From the NCBI GenBank assembly GCA_038503065.1, contig JBCAMK010000005.1:806001-870000 (forward strand): DNA of 64,000 nt, written 5' to 3'. This document shows positions 36,601 to 48,921 of this stretch, piece by piece. The notes beneath the pieces were generated by a model that did no database searches, was not told the DNA's origin, and saw nothing but the letters and a program-made list of their open reading frames with translations. A program made the translations under genes and the position numbers. The DNA is from Paragyromitra xinjiangensis (Eukaryota > Ascomycota > Pezizomycetes > Pezizales > Discinaceae). Position 1 is the first letter of the stretch, and every line of letters begins with the position of its first letter.

Positions 36601-39334
36601 CTATGCTGGGAAGAGTGTCTGGGCCATCGACCAGCGCGACTATGTGGTTGGCAAACCTAAAGAATGCCAAATCCTCATCACAGTCCCGCACGTCCTACAG
36701 TCTATGCTGATGTCACCGAAAAATGCGGTTTCATGGGCGCCCCGCATCAAGCGTATCATTTTTGACGAAGTTCATTCCATCGGTAGTGCCGATGACGGAG
36801 CAATCTGGGAACAACTTCTGTTACTGTCTCCATGCCCGATCATCGCACTGTCAGCTACTGTTGGGAACCCGGAAGAATTTTCATCCTGGCTAGCAGCTAG
36901 CCAACGCGCCACTGGTACCGAGCTGAGCATGGTGCAACACCCGCAGCGATACAGTGACTTAAGGAAATTTGTCTACGTGCCACCGCCGCAGAAAACAGCG
37001 TTCGATGGGCTTGCGAGAACAACCAGATTCCGAACATTGGATTTTGCAGAGGGAATGGTCGGTGTACATCCGGTTGCAGCGCTAGAAAATGCGAGAGGAG
37101 GGATGCCAGATGATTTAGCGCTTGAGCCTAGAGATTGTTTGCAACTCTATTGGGCACTGGCGAAGGCCGCGACGGAGGAGTGGAAAGTCTCAGAAGAGTT
37201 GGATTACAAGCATTTATTTGGAACGAAAGGGGCGGAGATTAAGAAGAAGGATGTGGTGGCATGGGAGACATCTTTGAAGGAAGTTGTAGTGGCTTGGATG
37301 AAGGATTCGCGAAGTCCTTTTCTGAAGGTTGTGGAGATCCTGGCCGGGAAGGAGGAAAATGGCGATGAGACTCTAGTGTTGGCAAACGCCAAGGTTCCTG
37401 AGAACGCTAGAGATTCTTCTTATCTCCATGAGAATACGCTTAAACTCTTACAGTCTCTACACACCTCTAACGCCTTACCTGCAATCCTCTTTAACTACGA
37501 TCGCAAATCGTGCGAGGATATCTGCGTAAATCTCAACAAACAACTTGAGGAGGCGGAGACGAAGTGGCGGGAGACCAACCCGAAGTGGACTAGCACTGTT
37601 AAGGCATGGGAAGCACACATGGCAAATAAGAGCGCGCGTGGCTCAAAGGTGGCCAAGATCTCGAAACCTGAAGCAGGTCAGACAAAAAATGACATGATCA
37701 GAGATGCTAGTGAGCTCGAGAGTAGCTACTTAGATCGTTTTGATCCGAAGTATCCGAGTGCGGAGTTTTCGTTTGCAGACACAAAGAAACAGGGGGCCAC
37801 CGAATTAGAGAATGATATCAACGAAATGATCAGATGGGGAATTCCGGAGATGTTGGTGAACGCATTCAAAAGAGGCATTGGTGTTCACCACACTGGTCTA
37901 AACAAGTATTTCCCTTTTGATGTGGTTTTTTCGGGCTCCCGCTGACCTATGTGCAGGAAATACCGTCAAGCAGTCGAGATGCTCTTCCGTAAAGGATACC
38001 TCCGAGTTGTCATCGCCACAGGAACTCTCTCTCTCGGTATCAACATGCCAACTCGTACCACCGTTTTCACTGGCGATAACATCAACCTTGATGCTCTTAA
38101 CTACCGCCAAGCATCTGGTCGTGCTGGTCGTCGTGGATTCGACAACCTTGGAAATGTAGTATTTCACGGTTTCTCAGTCGATAAAGCCAGCCGTCTCATC
38201 TCCTCCAAGCTTCCGCCCTTACTCGGGCACTATCCAATAAGCATTTCGCTAGTTCTCCGCATGTTTATCCTCCTGAATGGATCAAAGCTCCTGCATGGAT
38301 CAAAGGATTCCGCACACGCGAAACACACAATTACCAACCTCCTCACCCAAACCCAACTTGTTCTCGGTGGCGAAGTGCCGAAAGAGCAGGTGCTCTACAG
38401 TCTCCGCTTTTCAATTGAGTTCCTACGGAAACAGAAACTTATTGGCGCGGAAGGGACCCCATTGAATTTTGCAGGGTTGGTGGGTCATCTTTATTACACC
38501 GAGAGTGGAGCTTTCGCACTCCACACGCTCTTGTGCAGTGGGTATCTTCGCGAGCTGTGTAGGGATATCGACGAAAAGCCCGATCAAACGTGTCTAGAGC
38601 TTATGGTGGTGATGGCACATCTTTTCGGCCGTCTCAAAAAGCAACATGGAATGAGAGGACTGCCGCCGATGCCGGCAGGTGCCGCAGAAGTTCTGATGAA
38701 ACAGAACCACGATACGTTGAAAACATACTCCACGTATGCAGAGACGTTCGCGAAAGAGCACTGCAAGACACCGGATGACACGCTACCATTTTCAAATCTA
38801 ACTTGCGGTGGCGCGCCATCTCCATCATCATCGCCAGCGTTTGCGGCACGCTCTACATTTGTAGCGCTCTCAGGGCATACTGATACGTTCACTTCTCCTG
38901 AGGACTTAATAACTGGTGTCCGCAGGGGAATCCTCCCAGAAGGCCTGACGCTCCCATATATATCAGTAGACGATGTCCCCAACGGGTACTTATATGACTT
39001 TTACCGCCACTGCGACGTGGAGAGGATAGAACTAGAGAATGGGATTACTCGGAGTTTTATTTGGTTCAGACTAAAAGATTTCTCGGAAATACTTTCGATA
39101 GTGGTCCCAGGGCTTGTGTGTTTTCTGAAAGATGGCCCAGGTGAGTATTACGAACTGGCCGGAGAAAGGGGTGATGAGGACGGTGATATCGAAGAGATTG
39201 AAGTTGATGCGGAGGAGAATGAGGGCGAAGAGGAGGAGATGATTAAAAAAAGCGAGAGCTTTGGGAATGTGTTGAAAGCGTTCAAGATCTTGAGGAGTAC
39301 ATTTGATGAGAGGTTCAAGCGCATGTGGGCTTAA
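33697..39334 (+). CDS. DDX60-like DExH-box helicase (Ski2-type superfamily 2)
   Basis: Five exons, 33697-33946, 34067-34431, 34481-36487, 36551-37905 and 37957-39334; all phases close to 1784 residues, close to animal DDX60. Helicase motifs appear in order: I APTSAGKT (about 838), Ia APTKAL, II FDEVHSIG (about 945, a DEVH box), III SAT in ALSATVGN (about 973), V ATGTLSLGINMPTRT, and VI QASGRAGRRGFD (about 1376). GVHHTGLNKKYRQAVEMLF is restored by the last splice. The N-terminal 205 residues look PIN-like: LDGDSLL (D34, D36), VVFFDE (D83) and VLTNDVAFLD (D198). A Lys/Pro/Gly-rich linker spans about 555-640, and the C-terminus has an acidic run. Animal DDX60 aids viral-RNA sensing; the fungal role is unknown, and an RNA-decay or surveillance function is inference. 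Intron 1 (120 nt) is the least certain splice. Confidence 0.92.
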
Positions 39335-41017
39335 GCTTTTGGGGGACAAAGGAAAGGGAAGGGGAAGGGGAAGGGAAGCCTAGACGCACATTTTTTTCAT
39401 TTTCAAAAGGTTCGATTGGGAGGTTGCAATTTTCGACACCTAAATGTAGTTCCAAAGCTTGCTTCAAAAGGTTCCAATGGAAACAAGGGAAAATACTATC
39501 CCAAATTAGTTCTTGCCCCGGTCGAGAGTATGATTAAGTATCACTCTAGAGACTCGCATTGCCAAGGATGAGATCCAGAAGAGTCTATTCCATTTCCTGT
39601 GTAATGAACTAGCCCGAGGGGACGCTAAGCCTAATTAGTCTCAGGTCTCGAATCCCTAGATTTTACCCACTATTGACTGAAGCGACTTTTCAAGTAACTC
39701 CAGGGCCAACAATATGTAACAAGTAGAGTACCGTAAAATTAGAAGTAACGAGCGGGTCTGGACTGAGACGGCAGGAAAATACCATGCTGTCACTGGTTAG
39801 AGAGACAAAGAGAACACTCTGCTTAAGGCAGCCTCGGTTGGACCTAGTGCCCGTTCGCTTATTGCAATGAGCCCTAACAGCCGTTTAACTGGTGCCAACA
39901 CGGTATTCCCCAACTCAGACCCGCTCGTTACTTGAGACCCCTCGGTAGTAAATCCTTAACTGTGAGTTATATTTAAGACCCCCAACAGGAAGCAACCTAC
40001 GTTCGTGATGTCAAGGTCTGGACCAAGTTCTAGCGTGCGAGGCTCAGGCGCGGCAGCTCTAAGAGCCAACCTCCCAGGTTCACGAAATTGTCTAAGGACG
40101 ACCAGTGTATAATATATTCCCCACAATTAATCAAGTTGAGCCTAAGATCTATAAGGCTCTAGGAATCCATAAGGCTCTAGGATATCTTACCTCAACACAC
40201 CTAAGCCAATCAGATCCAAATCCATGAACCCACCGTGCACACCATCCGGGATCTAAGTCTCCTTGATCTAGTAATAAATAATTAATGCCTGCTAGAACGA
40301 CGCTACCGTTCATTTAGAGAGTGAAGATACCCAGGGGTAGATATCAGCGATAATTGGTGGAAGAAGAGTTTCCTATATTTCTACTTATACACATGACCAA
40401 AGTGAGTGGGTGAGATGGCTAACTGATGGCTACGGTCGCCAATGACTAACTCTTTTGGTGAGTGATAACTTATGAATTAATTGACCCCTAGGCATACACT
40501 AAACTTCTGCACAAGTCCGCATAAATACCCAAATATATTCCATTGCACGGTAAGCCAAAATAGATCTTAGTTTAAAATATAAAGGTCGATTTTCCGAAAC
40601 TCAATATTATTTTCTTCTGTAGCCCATAATACCCAGAAATTAAAAACAAAAAACAAAGACAGTATCCCATACCGTTTAGACAGAACTATCATCTGACTAT
40701 GGAGTGTGTATATCGAAATAAGTAATTTACCAGTATTCACGTACTCCCCCAGAAAGAAAACGAAAAAAAGCGCCAATAAGAAAAAAACACTGCGACTCCT
40801 AAATAAGCCTAGCTATGATACGAATTTACCCCGAACCCTGTATAAAACTTTGCATAAGAACAAGAAAATAAGAACATCCCAAACTACAAACAATAAAACC
40901 TTGTAAGAGAAAAAGAACTAAAACTGCATGCATGCATGCGTAGAAACTGTGAATAGAAGATACAAAGTAAGAATTATTACACCTACAACACCATTTCCAT
41001 CTAGTCAAACCAATTAA
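39335..41017. other. intergenic between convergent helicase and 5-phosphatase genes
   Basis: No gene is seen in these 1.7 kb. The unit ATAAGGCTCTAGGA is duplicated in tandem near 40151-40182. A short CATG run lies near 40927-40938. Otherwise the DNA is AT-rich and featureless, with weak short frames. Confidence 0.45.
39352..39380 (+). repeat. GGGAAG microsatellite
   Basis: A run of imperfect GGGAAG/GGGGAAG units lies 17 bases past the helicase stop codon. It probably sits in the 3' untranslated region; no function is implied. Confidence 0.7.
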
Positions 41018-44000
41018 CTATCGTCCAGCCTGCAGACTCTCCACCGCGCCTACCATTCCCTCCTCCTTGCTCAATGTCCGCCGAGCATCCTCAACACCAT
41101 AGCCACACACATTGACTAAAAAGTCCATTCTGTACACTTAATTAGCACGTTATATATTAAATCCACCAAAGAATAGACTTACTTAGCCTCCCAAACATGT
41201 CTCTCCCTCACCTCCTTATATTTCTCCACACATTTCCCCCACGCCCGCTTTTTTCGCTCCTGATCGACAGTCTTCAACCTCACCGCAAACACTCCACTAA
41301 CCGGGCGATGATCGCTCGCCCTCACCTCCCATCTCCTGTACTCCATCTGCTTGACCCTTCCCAGGCCCCTATACAACAACCTATCACACCACGCTGGTGC
41401 CCGTTTTTTCTCACTGCTATCATACGTATCCGTACCCACATCATACTTATATGTCGGTCTGAAAGTGATGGGGCTCTCCTGGAACGCACGCAGCCGGAAC
41501 CCTGGATTCCGTTTTCGCTCCATCAATAACTGATCACGGTCGAGTAAAGGTAACAGGTCTGACGCTTGCGCTTTATAGATCACGTTGTCGCGATGCATAT
41601 CGATGCGGTAGTTGAGGTCACCGTTGAGGATACAGATCTCATGGTCGAGGATCATGGAGCCGTCACCGCCTCCAACGAAAATGTCGGATCTCTTGCCTGC
41701 GTTCGGTTCTGCAGGAAGTGAAGAAGATTCCAGGATCGCGGCGATATCATTATTGCGGGATGTAGTGTGAGACTGGCCGGCTGCGAGATGGCAATTGATA
41801 AAGCAGAGTGAGGAGTCGTCAAGGAGAAAACGAATGATAAGCGCGCCCTTGTTCCCGTGGAGCCCGCCGAGACCACGTTTAATGGTAGAGGCAGATAGGT
41901 TCTGGATCTTGCCCCGTTCAGATGAGCGAACAAAAATAGCAGTGAACAGGCCAACGAGATTGGCCGCATGTAGCAGTACATAGGGTTGATCTCGTGGCAT
42001 ATACGTCTCTATGCTCTTTGTGAGTTGCTGCTGCCACAGGCGATACTGATGGCTCATGTGTTCTTGCTGGCTTGCCGCTTTCTTTTTCTTGCTTCCACCC
42101 TTCAATATGCTTTTTGCAGTAAGCTTCTTATTCTCCAGATCCACGAGCTCCTGGAAGCCGAACACAATGATATCGGGGCTGTTGACAGAGCTGAGGACAT
42201 TTTCAAGAAACACTTTATCATCCTCTCCCTTGAGCAGATCCTGCGGTTTACTCGCGCCCGCATTCCATGTACACACCAGCGCGCGAATTTCGCGAAAGTT
42301 ACAGAACTCAACATCACGCTTTTGCATTTCGCCCTCAAGCCAGTCATCCTCTAGCATACCATCCCATAGTCGAATCACATTATCCACCCCCAAACTTACT
42401 ACCTGCAATCTTCCAATCTTCCAGATACTTGTTCGGTCGGCGATGACTTGAACGACTGGCCCGTTTGAGCATTGCCAATCCTTGAGAACTCGCCAAGGTT
42501 TGGTGCGTACGTCATAGACATAAATCATACCCGTTTTGAAGCCGGTCCAGAGGTAGTCGCCGACACCACTCATGGAATTAATTTTATAGAGCGAGATAGA
42601 GACGACATCGAGGCAAGTAAATTGGCTACGAGAGTAGATTGAAACTTTCCCGTCGATATGGCCGAAGAAGATTTTGTCAGGTTCCGAGTTAACAACGGCA
42701 CCGCAGGTAATTTCGCCCGTCGGCTTAGTTGGTGATAGTGGACGATTTGAAAAATTGAAAGGTACATTGCTGTCGGTGCTAGGCCGGTATACATGTACTG
42801 CCCTCCCAGCCCCGACCCAGAGCAGCTCATCAACTACTATCGAGAAAGTATGCTTATTAGGGATCCTAAATGTTGTTGGTGAGTTCCTTAGGTTCGGCAC
42901 CCCATTCACATCTGGCGCCCACACTTGTAGTTTCCCCCCCTCATCCAACGTCCATAACTCATACCCACAGCGGTGAATCTGCACAATCTCCTTCTTCATG
43001 TGCGCACTCGATCTCGTATCTACCACCCTGTGGCTTGGAATATCTACCTCTAGTAATTCTCCATGGGATGTACCTAGCCACAATTGTCGCCCTTCATCCT
43101 GCACTTTAACGCTCGGTTTAAATGCTATCGCTGTGATGCGTGTACCCTCAGAGTGGTTGAGGGACATTATACATTGCCCTGTCTCGATATTCCACACATT
43201 TGTGGTATGGCTAGTCGTGCATACGTATTGGCCACAGACAGCGAATAGTCGAACATCGTACTTGCAAGGGATTTCGCGGATTCCAGTTTTAAAGCATGGA
43301 AGTCGTCTATTAGCCTGAGAAGAATCTGGATACTCACTAAGAGCAGACTGATCATCTGTTGCCCCGTCATCTGAGTCATCAGCACCGTATCCGCCATAAG
43401 TGTCATCAGCAGTAGTTGTCGCCCCGTTAGGGCCTCCCGAGAAAGCCTTAGCGGCAAGGGATGGTTGCCTTGTAGGCGATTGGCTCTTGATAGTCGTACC
43501 AACTCGTTTCGGCGGTGGAAGGAAAGCTGACGGAGCTGGTAATGGTTCGGCAAGCTCAGGAGGACTTGCATTAGCGGATGCTCGAGGAGGCGAATAGCTT
43601 CGTCCTCTCAAACTCGGAACTCTAGCCCTAATCCCGCCCATGATTTTTCCTCCCGCTGGCCTCGGCGGTAGGTCCGGCCTCAAACCTGCGTCATCCAATG
43701 ATATCCTCTGTCCCCGGATCGAATCCTCGAATTTCATCAGCGGCCTAATCTCCTCCCTTGACACCCTTGGTGGAGGTGGGGGTGCCGCTTTACTGGCCCG
43801 TATGTCGACGACACCAGTCCTCTCCCGTGTTGCATGTGTGTTTACAGTAGGGTATTGTAGCGGTGGGGGTGCAAAGTTCGCAGCGTGTGCAGAAAATTTT
43901 CCCTGTATTTTCGGCCTTGAACCTGACTCATTATCAGATCTACTCGGTGAGTTATTGGCGCTTGATGGTGGTGTGCTAAATGGCGAGACACGCTCTTCCG

Positions 44001-44971
44001 AAGATGTAGTAGGCGCTGCCAACGCTATTGATCCAAACTCCGGTCTTGTATGTTTTGGTGGTATTGACGGCTTACTCCCAATCTTCGGTTTTGACGTTCT
44101 AGCCGGAACTGGAGGCGCTGGATTTTCCACCACCACCCCTGCTGGGTGATCCTGTAAAGTCTGCAGAGCAGGACTCAACGGCGCTCTTCGTACAGGTACT
44201 ATGTTCACCCTCCGATCCGCAATTGCTTCATCGGTAGAAGAAGGCGTCAGAGGCGCTGGTCGCACAAGCCTTACCGAGGACACTGGAGGCGCCAGGGGTG
44301 GGGGCGGTGGGCGCTTTTCATGATTCGGCGAAGGCGTGCTCCCGCGACTCGGAGTTTTATAAGGACGCGAATATGAATTCGGATTAGATGAGGGGGTGTT
44401 TAAATTCGTTGATTCCGCGGGGGGCCGCTCCGGTGAGATATCCCGCGCATCTATATTTAGCGGCCCTGGAGGTAACCTTGGCGATTCAACACGGAACGTC
44501 GGGGGCGACCGCGGTGGGGAAAAGGTGCTGTGCATGGAGAGTGGCCGCGGGCGAGAGCTCTGACCGCTACCGCGAGGGAAGCTTGCCGATGGGTATTCAC
44601 GATATGATTTCTTGACGGCGGGGCCACCTCGGGGTGATGTGGAACTGTTAGAGTATGGTTCACGAGGGATGTCGAGAGATGCCCGCGAGCTGTAGTCGCT
44701 TTCATGGGATTCTCTAAACGGGTCGATACCTGTATGGGCAGGTCTTAAGGGTTTCGCAGGTTCGGGGACCGAGGTTTGCTGTGATCTAGGAAAAGTGGTC
44801 ATTTTCTCAAACCGTGAGCGTAGCGAGGAAACAGAGGCCTAAAGTGGTGAGTTAGCGATAAACAAGCAACATCTAGCACGAGATATTGGAGCAGAATTGG
44901 TGGTAGAGTAGCTCCAGATGTAGAAGAAGAGAGCTCACTGGTGGTTGTTCTTCCTCCATATTTTCCTGCAT
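41018..44971 (-). CDS. WD40-containing inositol polyphosphate 5-phosphatase
   Basis: Removes the 5-phosphate from inositol polyphosphates or phosphoinositides. Three exons, 44971-44939, 44838-41183 and 41129-41018, close to 1266 residues. Exon 1 (MQENMEEEQPP) joins to ASVSSLRSRFEKM. Residues up to ~500 are Pro/Ser-rich and disordered. A WD40-like propeller follows (about 520-850; CGQYVCTTSHTTNVWNIETG, MSGVGDYLWTGFKTGMIYVY). The catalytic IPPc domain (about 880-1200) shows CTWNAGAS, FGFQELVDL, GGLHGNKGALIIRF, INCHLAAGQ, LNGDLNYRID, APAWCDRLLYRG and ASDHRPVSGVF, so both signature motifs are intact. WD40 plus 5-phosphatase recalls plant FRA3-type enzymes. The last exon adds a 37-residue UBA-like tail (YGVEDARRTLSKEEGMVGAV). 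Confidence 0.93.
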
Positions 44972-46985
44972 GATGAACCTTCAAGCGAAGATAGATAAGT
45001 AGATGAACTGGCTAAGCGGAACCCCAGCAGCTAATGACGGAAGGGGGGCGTATCCGATAGGAGACTAGTCTAGCAGAACCAGTGCTGAGATGGGGGGACG
45101 CTGATGGCTGACGTTTGACGTTGAATGATGTAGCAGCCGTTTGATGAAGGGGGAGTTCTTTGTTGATGAACACGAGGGAAACCCAAGAGGTGATGATGAA
45201 GAGGGAGACGTTGTTAGGATTGGTTCAGATCGTCTCTATCACAGGCCAGAGGGTCGGGTTGTATGATACGGCGTGTAGTGAAGTTGTAGTGTTGAGCGGT
45301 ACCTTCCTTGATAGCGTGCACTGTAGTGCAGAGATAGCTTCACAAAGTAGCGGTGGCTACAGTTGTGTGAAGGGAGGAGGCTCTTCTCTGCAATTTTCCA
45401 GAAGCCGTCGTTTTGGTCAGACCCCAACCGTTTGGCTCTGTCTCACCCTCCAGCCACACAACCACGCAGGGCCCATAATAGGCTCAAAACTAACCTTAAT
45501 GGGTATGAAGATCTCACACAATGGTCCTAGCGCGCCCCTCTACGTCACGGAGGACGCGTCCTGATGATCATCCGAAAATTGTAAATTTTAACATTTGTTC
45601 ATGGCAGATTCGGGAGGCGTTCAATTCAATATTCAGAAAGTGTTATTCGTTTGTTAGATCTGTGCAGGAAAAAAAAGCACTTCAATTGCTGCCTCCAACA
45701 AGCAAAAGCATCGCCTGAGAATTGATTAGGCTTCCACCCGTCATATTTCAAACAGTAACACCGATCCAAGAACCAAAGTGCACTTCTGAAGTAACTTACA
45801 CTTTGTTTCAATGACGCTGTGATTCGGAACACCTCCCGTCAGGCTGTACGTGGCTCGTCCTCGTGTTTCTGTTATGCACGTGGGCTCACCAAGTGGCTTT
45901 GCTTCCAGTCATGTGAACAAAGTCTGGTAATGAACCTCCACCCTGAAGCCTGGACTGCGTAAGTACTTTGCCACATTGGTATGAGTCACTCACGAATGGT
46001 CACTCGATAGGCGGGCTTCCGTATCCTCCAAGGACCCAAGCCTCTTATGGTGTATCACTCAGCTTGGTCAGGCCATCAAGTATGATCTATTTCACCAGAA
46101 GAATACATGTACCTTCCGCAAATCTACCGAAAAATACCACCATGCGCTAGTTAAAAATCTTGTGTTAAATAAAACGCGGTGCTGAAAGAGGCTTTAGGAA
46201 TTCTCCCATGGGCTAGGATTATTCACCCGAACAACGCCATCCCCAAGCTAGCAATATGTTTCTGTCTACTAAACCATTCTATCAGGTTGTTCTCTACATT
46301 CTCTGGAGTGAGGCTTCTATTTCTGGCGTAAATACTTTCGATGCGTTGTGATAGGTAACCATGTGGCCCAAGCGCAAGGAGGGTAGCGAGTGATATTATA
46401 TGATTACTAACAGCCTTAAACCCCTCATAACGCTAGGCCCCACATTGTTGATCACCCAAATGTTGATCTAGTTCTATGACTTTCTGCCCCCGTAGCAGAT
46501 TCTATGAATAAGCTGCGATCGTCCAGTAAGAGAGTGCCTGAGTCTAACTAAAGCCCCCTCACAAGCTCATCGCGTTACGCAAACATTTGTCCCTTGAGGC
46601 TGTCGAGGGATTTTTCGCCTCTAACCCGAGAAGCAAGTTTTCATCAGTGAGTGGGCTATGGACGTTGTTATCGTGGCCGATCTGTAGCCGCCGGTGTTCG
46701 GATACCTGCCCCTGTAATTACATGTAGATTTACCCTTCACTTTGATTCACGAAGCTGCTCTTACGATTGAGATGGATTATAAATATCAAACTCCTTAAAA
46801 ACAAGTTTGAAGGCTTAGATACACGTATATACGTAACAATAGCCCTTCTAGATACTTGCTATTTATTCCGAGTAAGTTTTAGTTCAAATTTACCCGAATA
46901 CTTTTTTGTTTCGCGGAAATATGGGGTGTGAGATTTTGCTGGTTGGGGAGGTTGCTGCTAGGGATGCGTGAACACCATCTGACTT

Positions 46986-47410
46986 GATTTAAAGAGCAGA
47001 GGTGCAGACTGCCTCCCGATCTAGAGGCGTACTTCCAAAATACCCCGCGGGTGTAAAATACCCCCTCCTACCACGTAGATACACAACATAACAAGATATT
47101 TCTTTCATCATCACCACTACTAGTACAACCACATTCCATCAAATCTTGCTTGCCTCAGCATGGTGACTCTCCAGGAACAGCAGGAGTTTGAATCCTATAC
47201 TCGTTTCAAGACCACAGTTGCGGACAGCATGTCCACTGGGGAGCGAGCAAAGTTGGATCTAGCGATTTCTTCCAAAAACGGCTTTTTTATCACTTCACGA
47301 TGTGGGGTTTAATATTTCACTTAATGAATTGAGGGGTAGTTTACACCCCGGGGTATTTTGGAACCGTACCTTTAAGTCGGGAGGCAGTCTGCACCTTTGC
47401 TCTGATTTAA
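46986..47410. mobile_element. 425-bp element bounded by ~80-bp imperfect inverted repeats
   Basis: The left arm 46986-47065 and the right arm 47332-47410 are reverse complements over about 80 bases. They share exact blocks GGTGCAGACTGCCTCCCGA and TTCCAAAATACCCCG and differ by small changes elsewhere. About 266 bases lie between. The layout fits a non-autonomous terminal-inverted-repeat or foldback element, and a transcript across it could form a long hairpin. I could not define a target-site duplication, and the outer limits are approximate. Confidence 0.6.
47160..47312 (+). other. 50-codon open frame inside the inverted-repeat element
   Basis: From ATG 47160 a frame encodes MVTLQEQQEFESYTRFKTTV and then 30 more residues to a stop. 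It is charged and protein-like rather than low-complexity, and sits exactly between the two repeat arms. No family is recognised. It could be a captured gene fragment, the remnant of the element's own gene, or chance. Confidence 0.3.
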
Positions 47411-47722
47411 AAGAGGTTATTGTTTCTGAGCTGTATAACGAAGCCCGGTGCGGACTACCAGGCGAAATAAACTGGCAGAAGCTGATATTATCACTTCCTT
47501 CTTGACCCAACAGCGATGAACGAAATCTAAAAGTAGATGCGTCCCGGGATAGCACGGGGGGTTGAAACCCGACCGATAATGTCGGCTATCTTCGGGCTTA
47601 TAGCTCTAGTTTACAACACGCAGAATAAGTGAAAGCGAGGTATGTAGAAACGTCAAATGCCGTGCGATAGCTACTACTGTTCCTTAGTTATTGCCACCTG
47701 TGCTTCAAGTCTTGGTTTTTCA

Positions 47723-48921
47723 TCACAGTTTTGCATCAACCCTCCCCTCTATACTCTCAAGCCCGTTTTCTCCAACTGTCCACTCCACCCCTTCCCTCAA
47801 ACCCCACCACTCCTCCAACGCCTCCTTCCCTCCCCCTCCTGGAGTCAACGCCTCTCCAATCCACCCTTCTTCACTTCTCCCAACTACTTGCAAAGACCCT
47901 AATTTTACAAATGGTCGTTGCTCAAACCCTCCTTCTTTCAACTCTCGATTACTCAACACTGGCGTAACGCACGCATCTGTCCCATCAAACACCTTCTCCC
48001 ATTCTGCCCTCGTCTTCTCCGCAAACCGCTTTTTGAAAATCTCCCTGAGCTTCACCCAATTGCGTTTGTCTCCTCTATCCGGGATCTCTCCGTACACTGA
48101 ATCTTTAAATAGCAGCTCCACAAAAACTACATAGAACTGGGGTTCTAATGCTCCCACAGCCATATACCCTCCATCAGCGGTGGCATAAGCTCCATAAAAC
48201 GGTGCACCCCCATCTAGTGGGTTTTGCCCCCGAGGTTGGTTCCATGTCGGTGTATTTAAAAGGAACCGTGGAAAGGAAGTAAGATAGGCGGTACCGTCCA
48301 CCATGTTCGCCTCCACTACCTGTCCAACTCCCGAGATAGCTCGGGAAACAAGTGCAAGTAGAATACCCGTGAAACATACCGCTCCACCGCCAGCAAAATC
48401 AGCGAGGATGTTTGCCGGTGGACTTGGCGGCTCTCCATCACGGCCGAGGAGAGATAGTGCGCCAGATACAGCGAGGTAGTTGATGTCGTGGCCTGCCATG
48501 TCTTTGTATTTCCCATCTCGACGGAATCCGGTTAAGCGTGCATATATTAGCTTCTTATTCTCCTTACAGAGTACATCTGGTCCGAGTTCGAGTCTTTCAA
48601 GAATTCCTGGGCGGAAGGGATCGATGAGAACGTCTGCATCCTTCAATAACCTCTTCACCAGTGCTAGCCCTGCTGCTGATTTTAGGTTGACAGAAAGGGA
48701 GCGCTTATTATGGGCCAAGAGGTCAGGAGTTGGCGTTGGACTCTTCGCATGTCGGTCGATACGGAGAACATGTGCACCGTAATCATTTAAGAGTTTACCG
48801 CAGAAGGGACTGTCAATTGGAAAGGTTCTTAGCCAGGCTCTAGAGATCAGCTTGGGGAGACTAACCCTGGAGCTAGTCCAGCAAACTCTATAACGCGAAT
48901 CCCAGAAAGTGGAGAGCTCAT
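47723..48921 (-). CDS. CaiB/BaiF (class III) CoA-transferase family, alpha-methylacyl-CoA racemase type, peroxisomal
   Basis: Two exons, 48921-48866 and 48809-47723, joined in phase 2; 380 residues, the size of known racemases (about 360-382). The splice restores IEFAGLAPGPFCGKLLNDYG, the family's N-terminal signature. Catalytic residues line up with mycobacterial alpha-methylacyl-CoA racemase: His126 in AGHDINYLA, Asp156 in NILADFAGGG and Glu241 in VGALEPQFY. Racemases of this type invert the 2-methyl centre so branched acyl-CoA can enter beta-oxidation. The last three residues are AKL, a type 1 peroxisome targeting signal, matching that role. Other class III CoA transferases share the fold, but the size and residues favour the racemase branch. 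Confidence 0.92.

Larger units (their letters stand above)
44972..47722. other. gene-poor stretch with an inverted-repeat element
   Basis: The right part of the 5-phosphatase promoter is followed by 2.7 kb without a full gene. TACATGTA occurs at 46104 and 46719. The notable content is the inverted-repeat element at 46986-47410, listed separately. Confidence 0.5.

Noticed and set aside
43640..44149. 169-codon plus-strand open frame
   Set aside because: It is antisense to the Pro/Ser-rich exon of the 5-phosphatase; its Gly/Ala/Leu composition is the mirror of that coding sequence.
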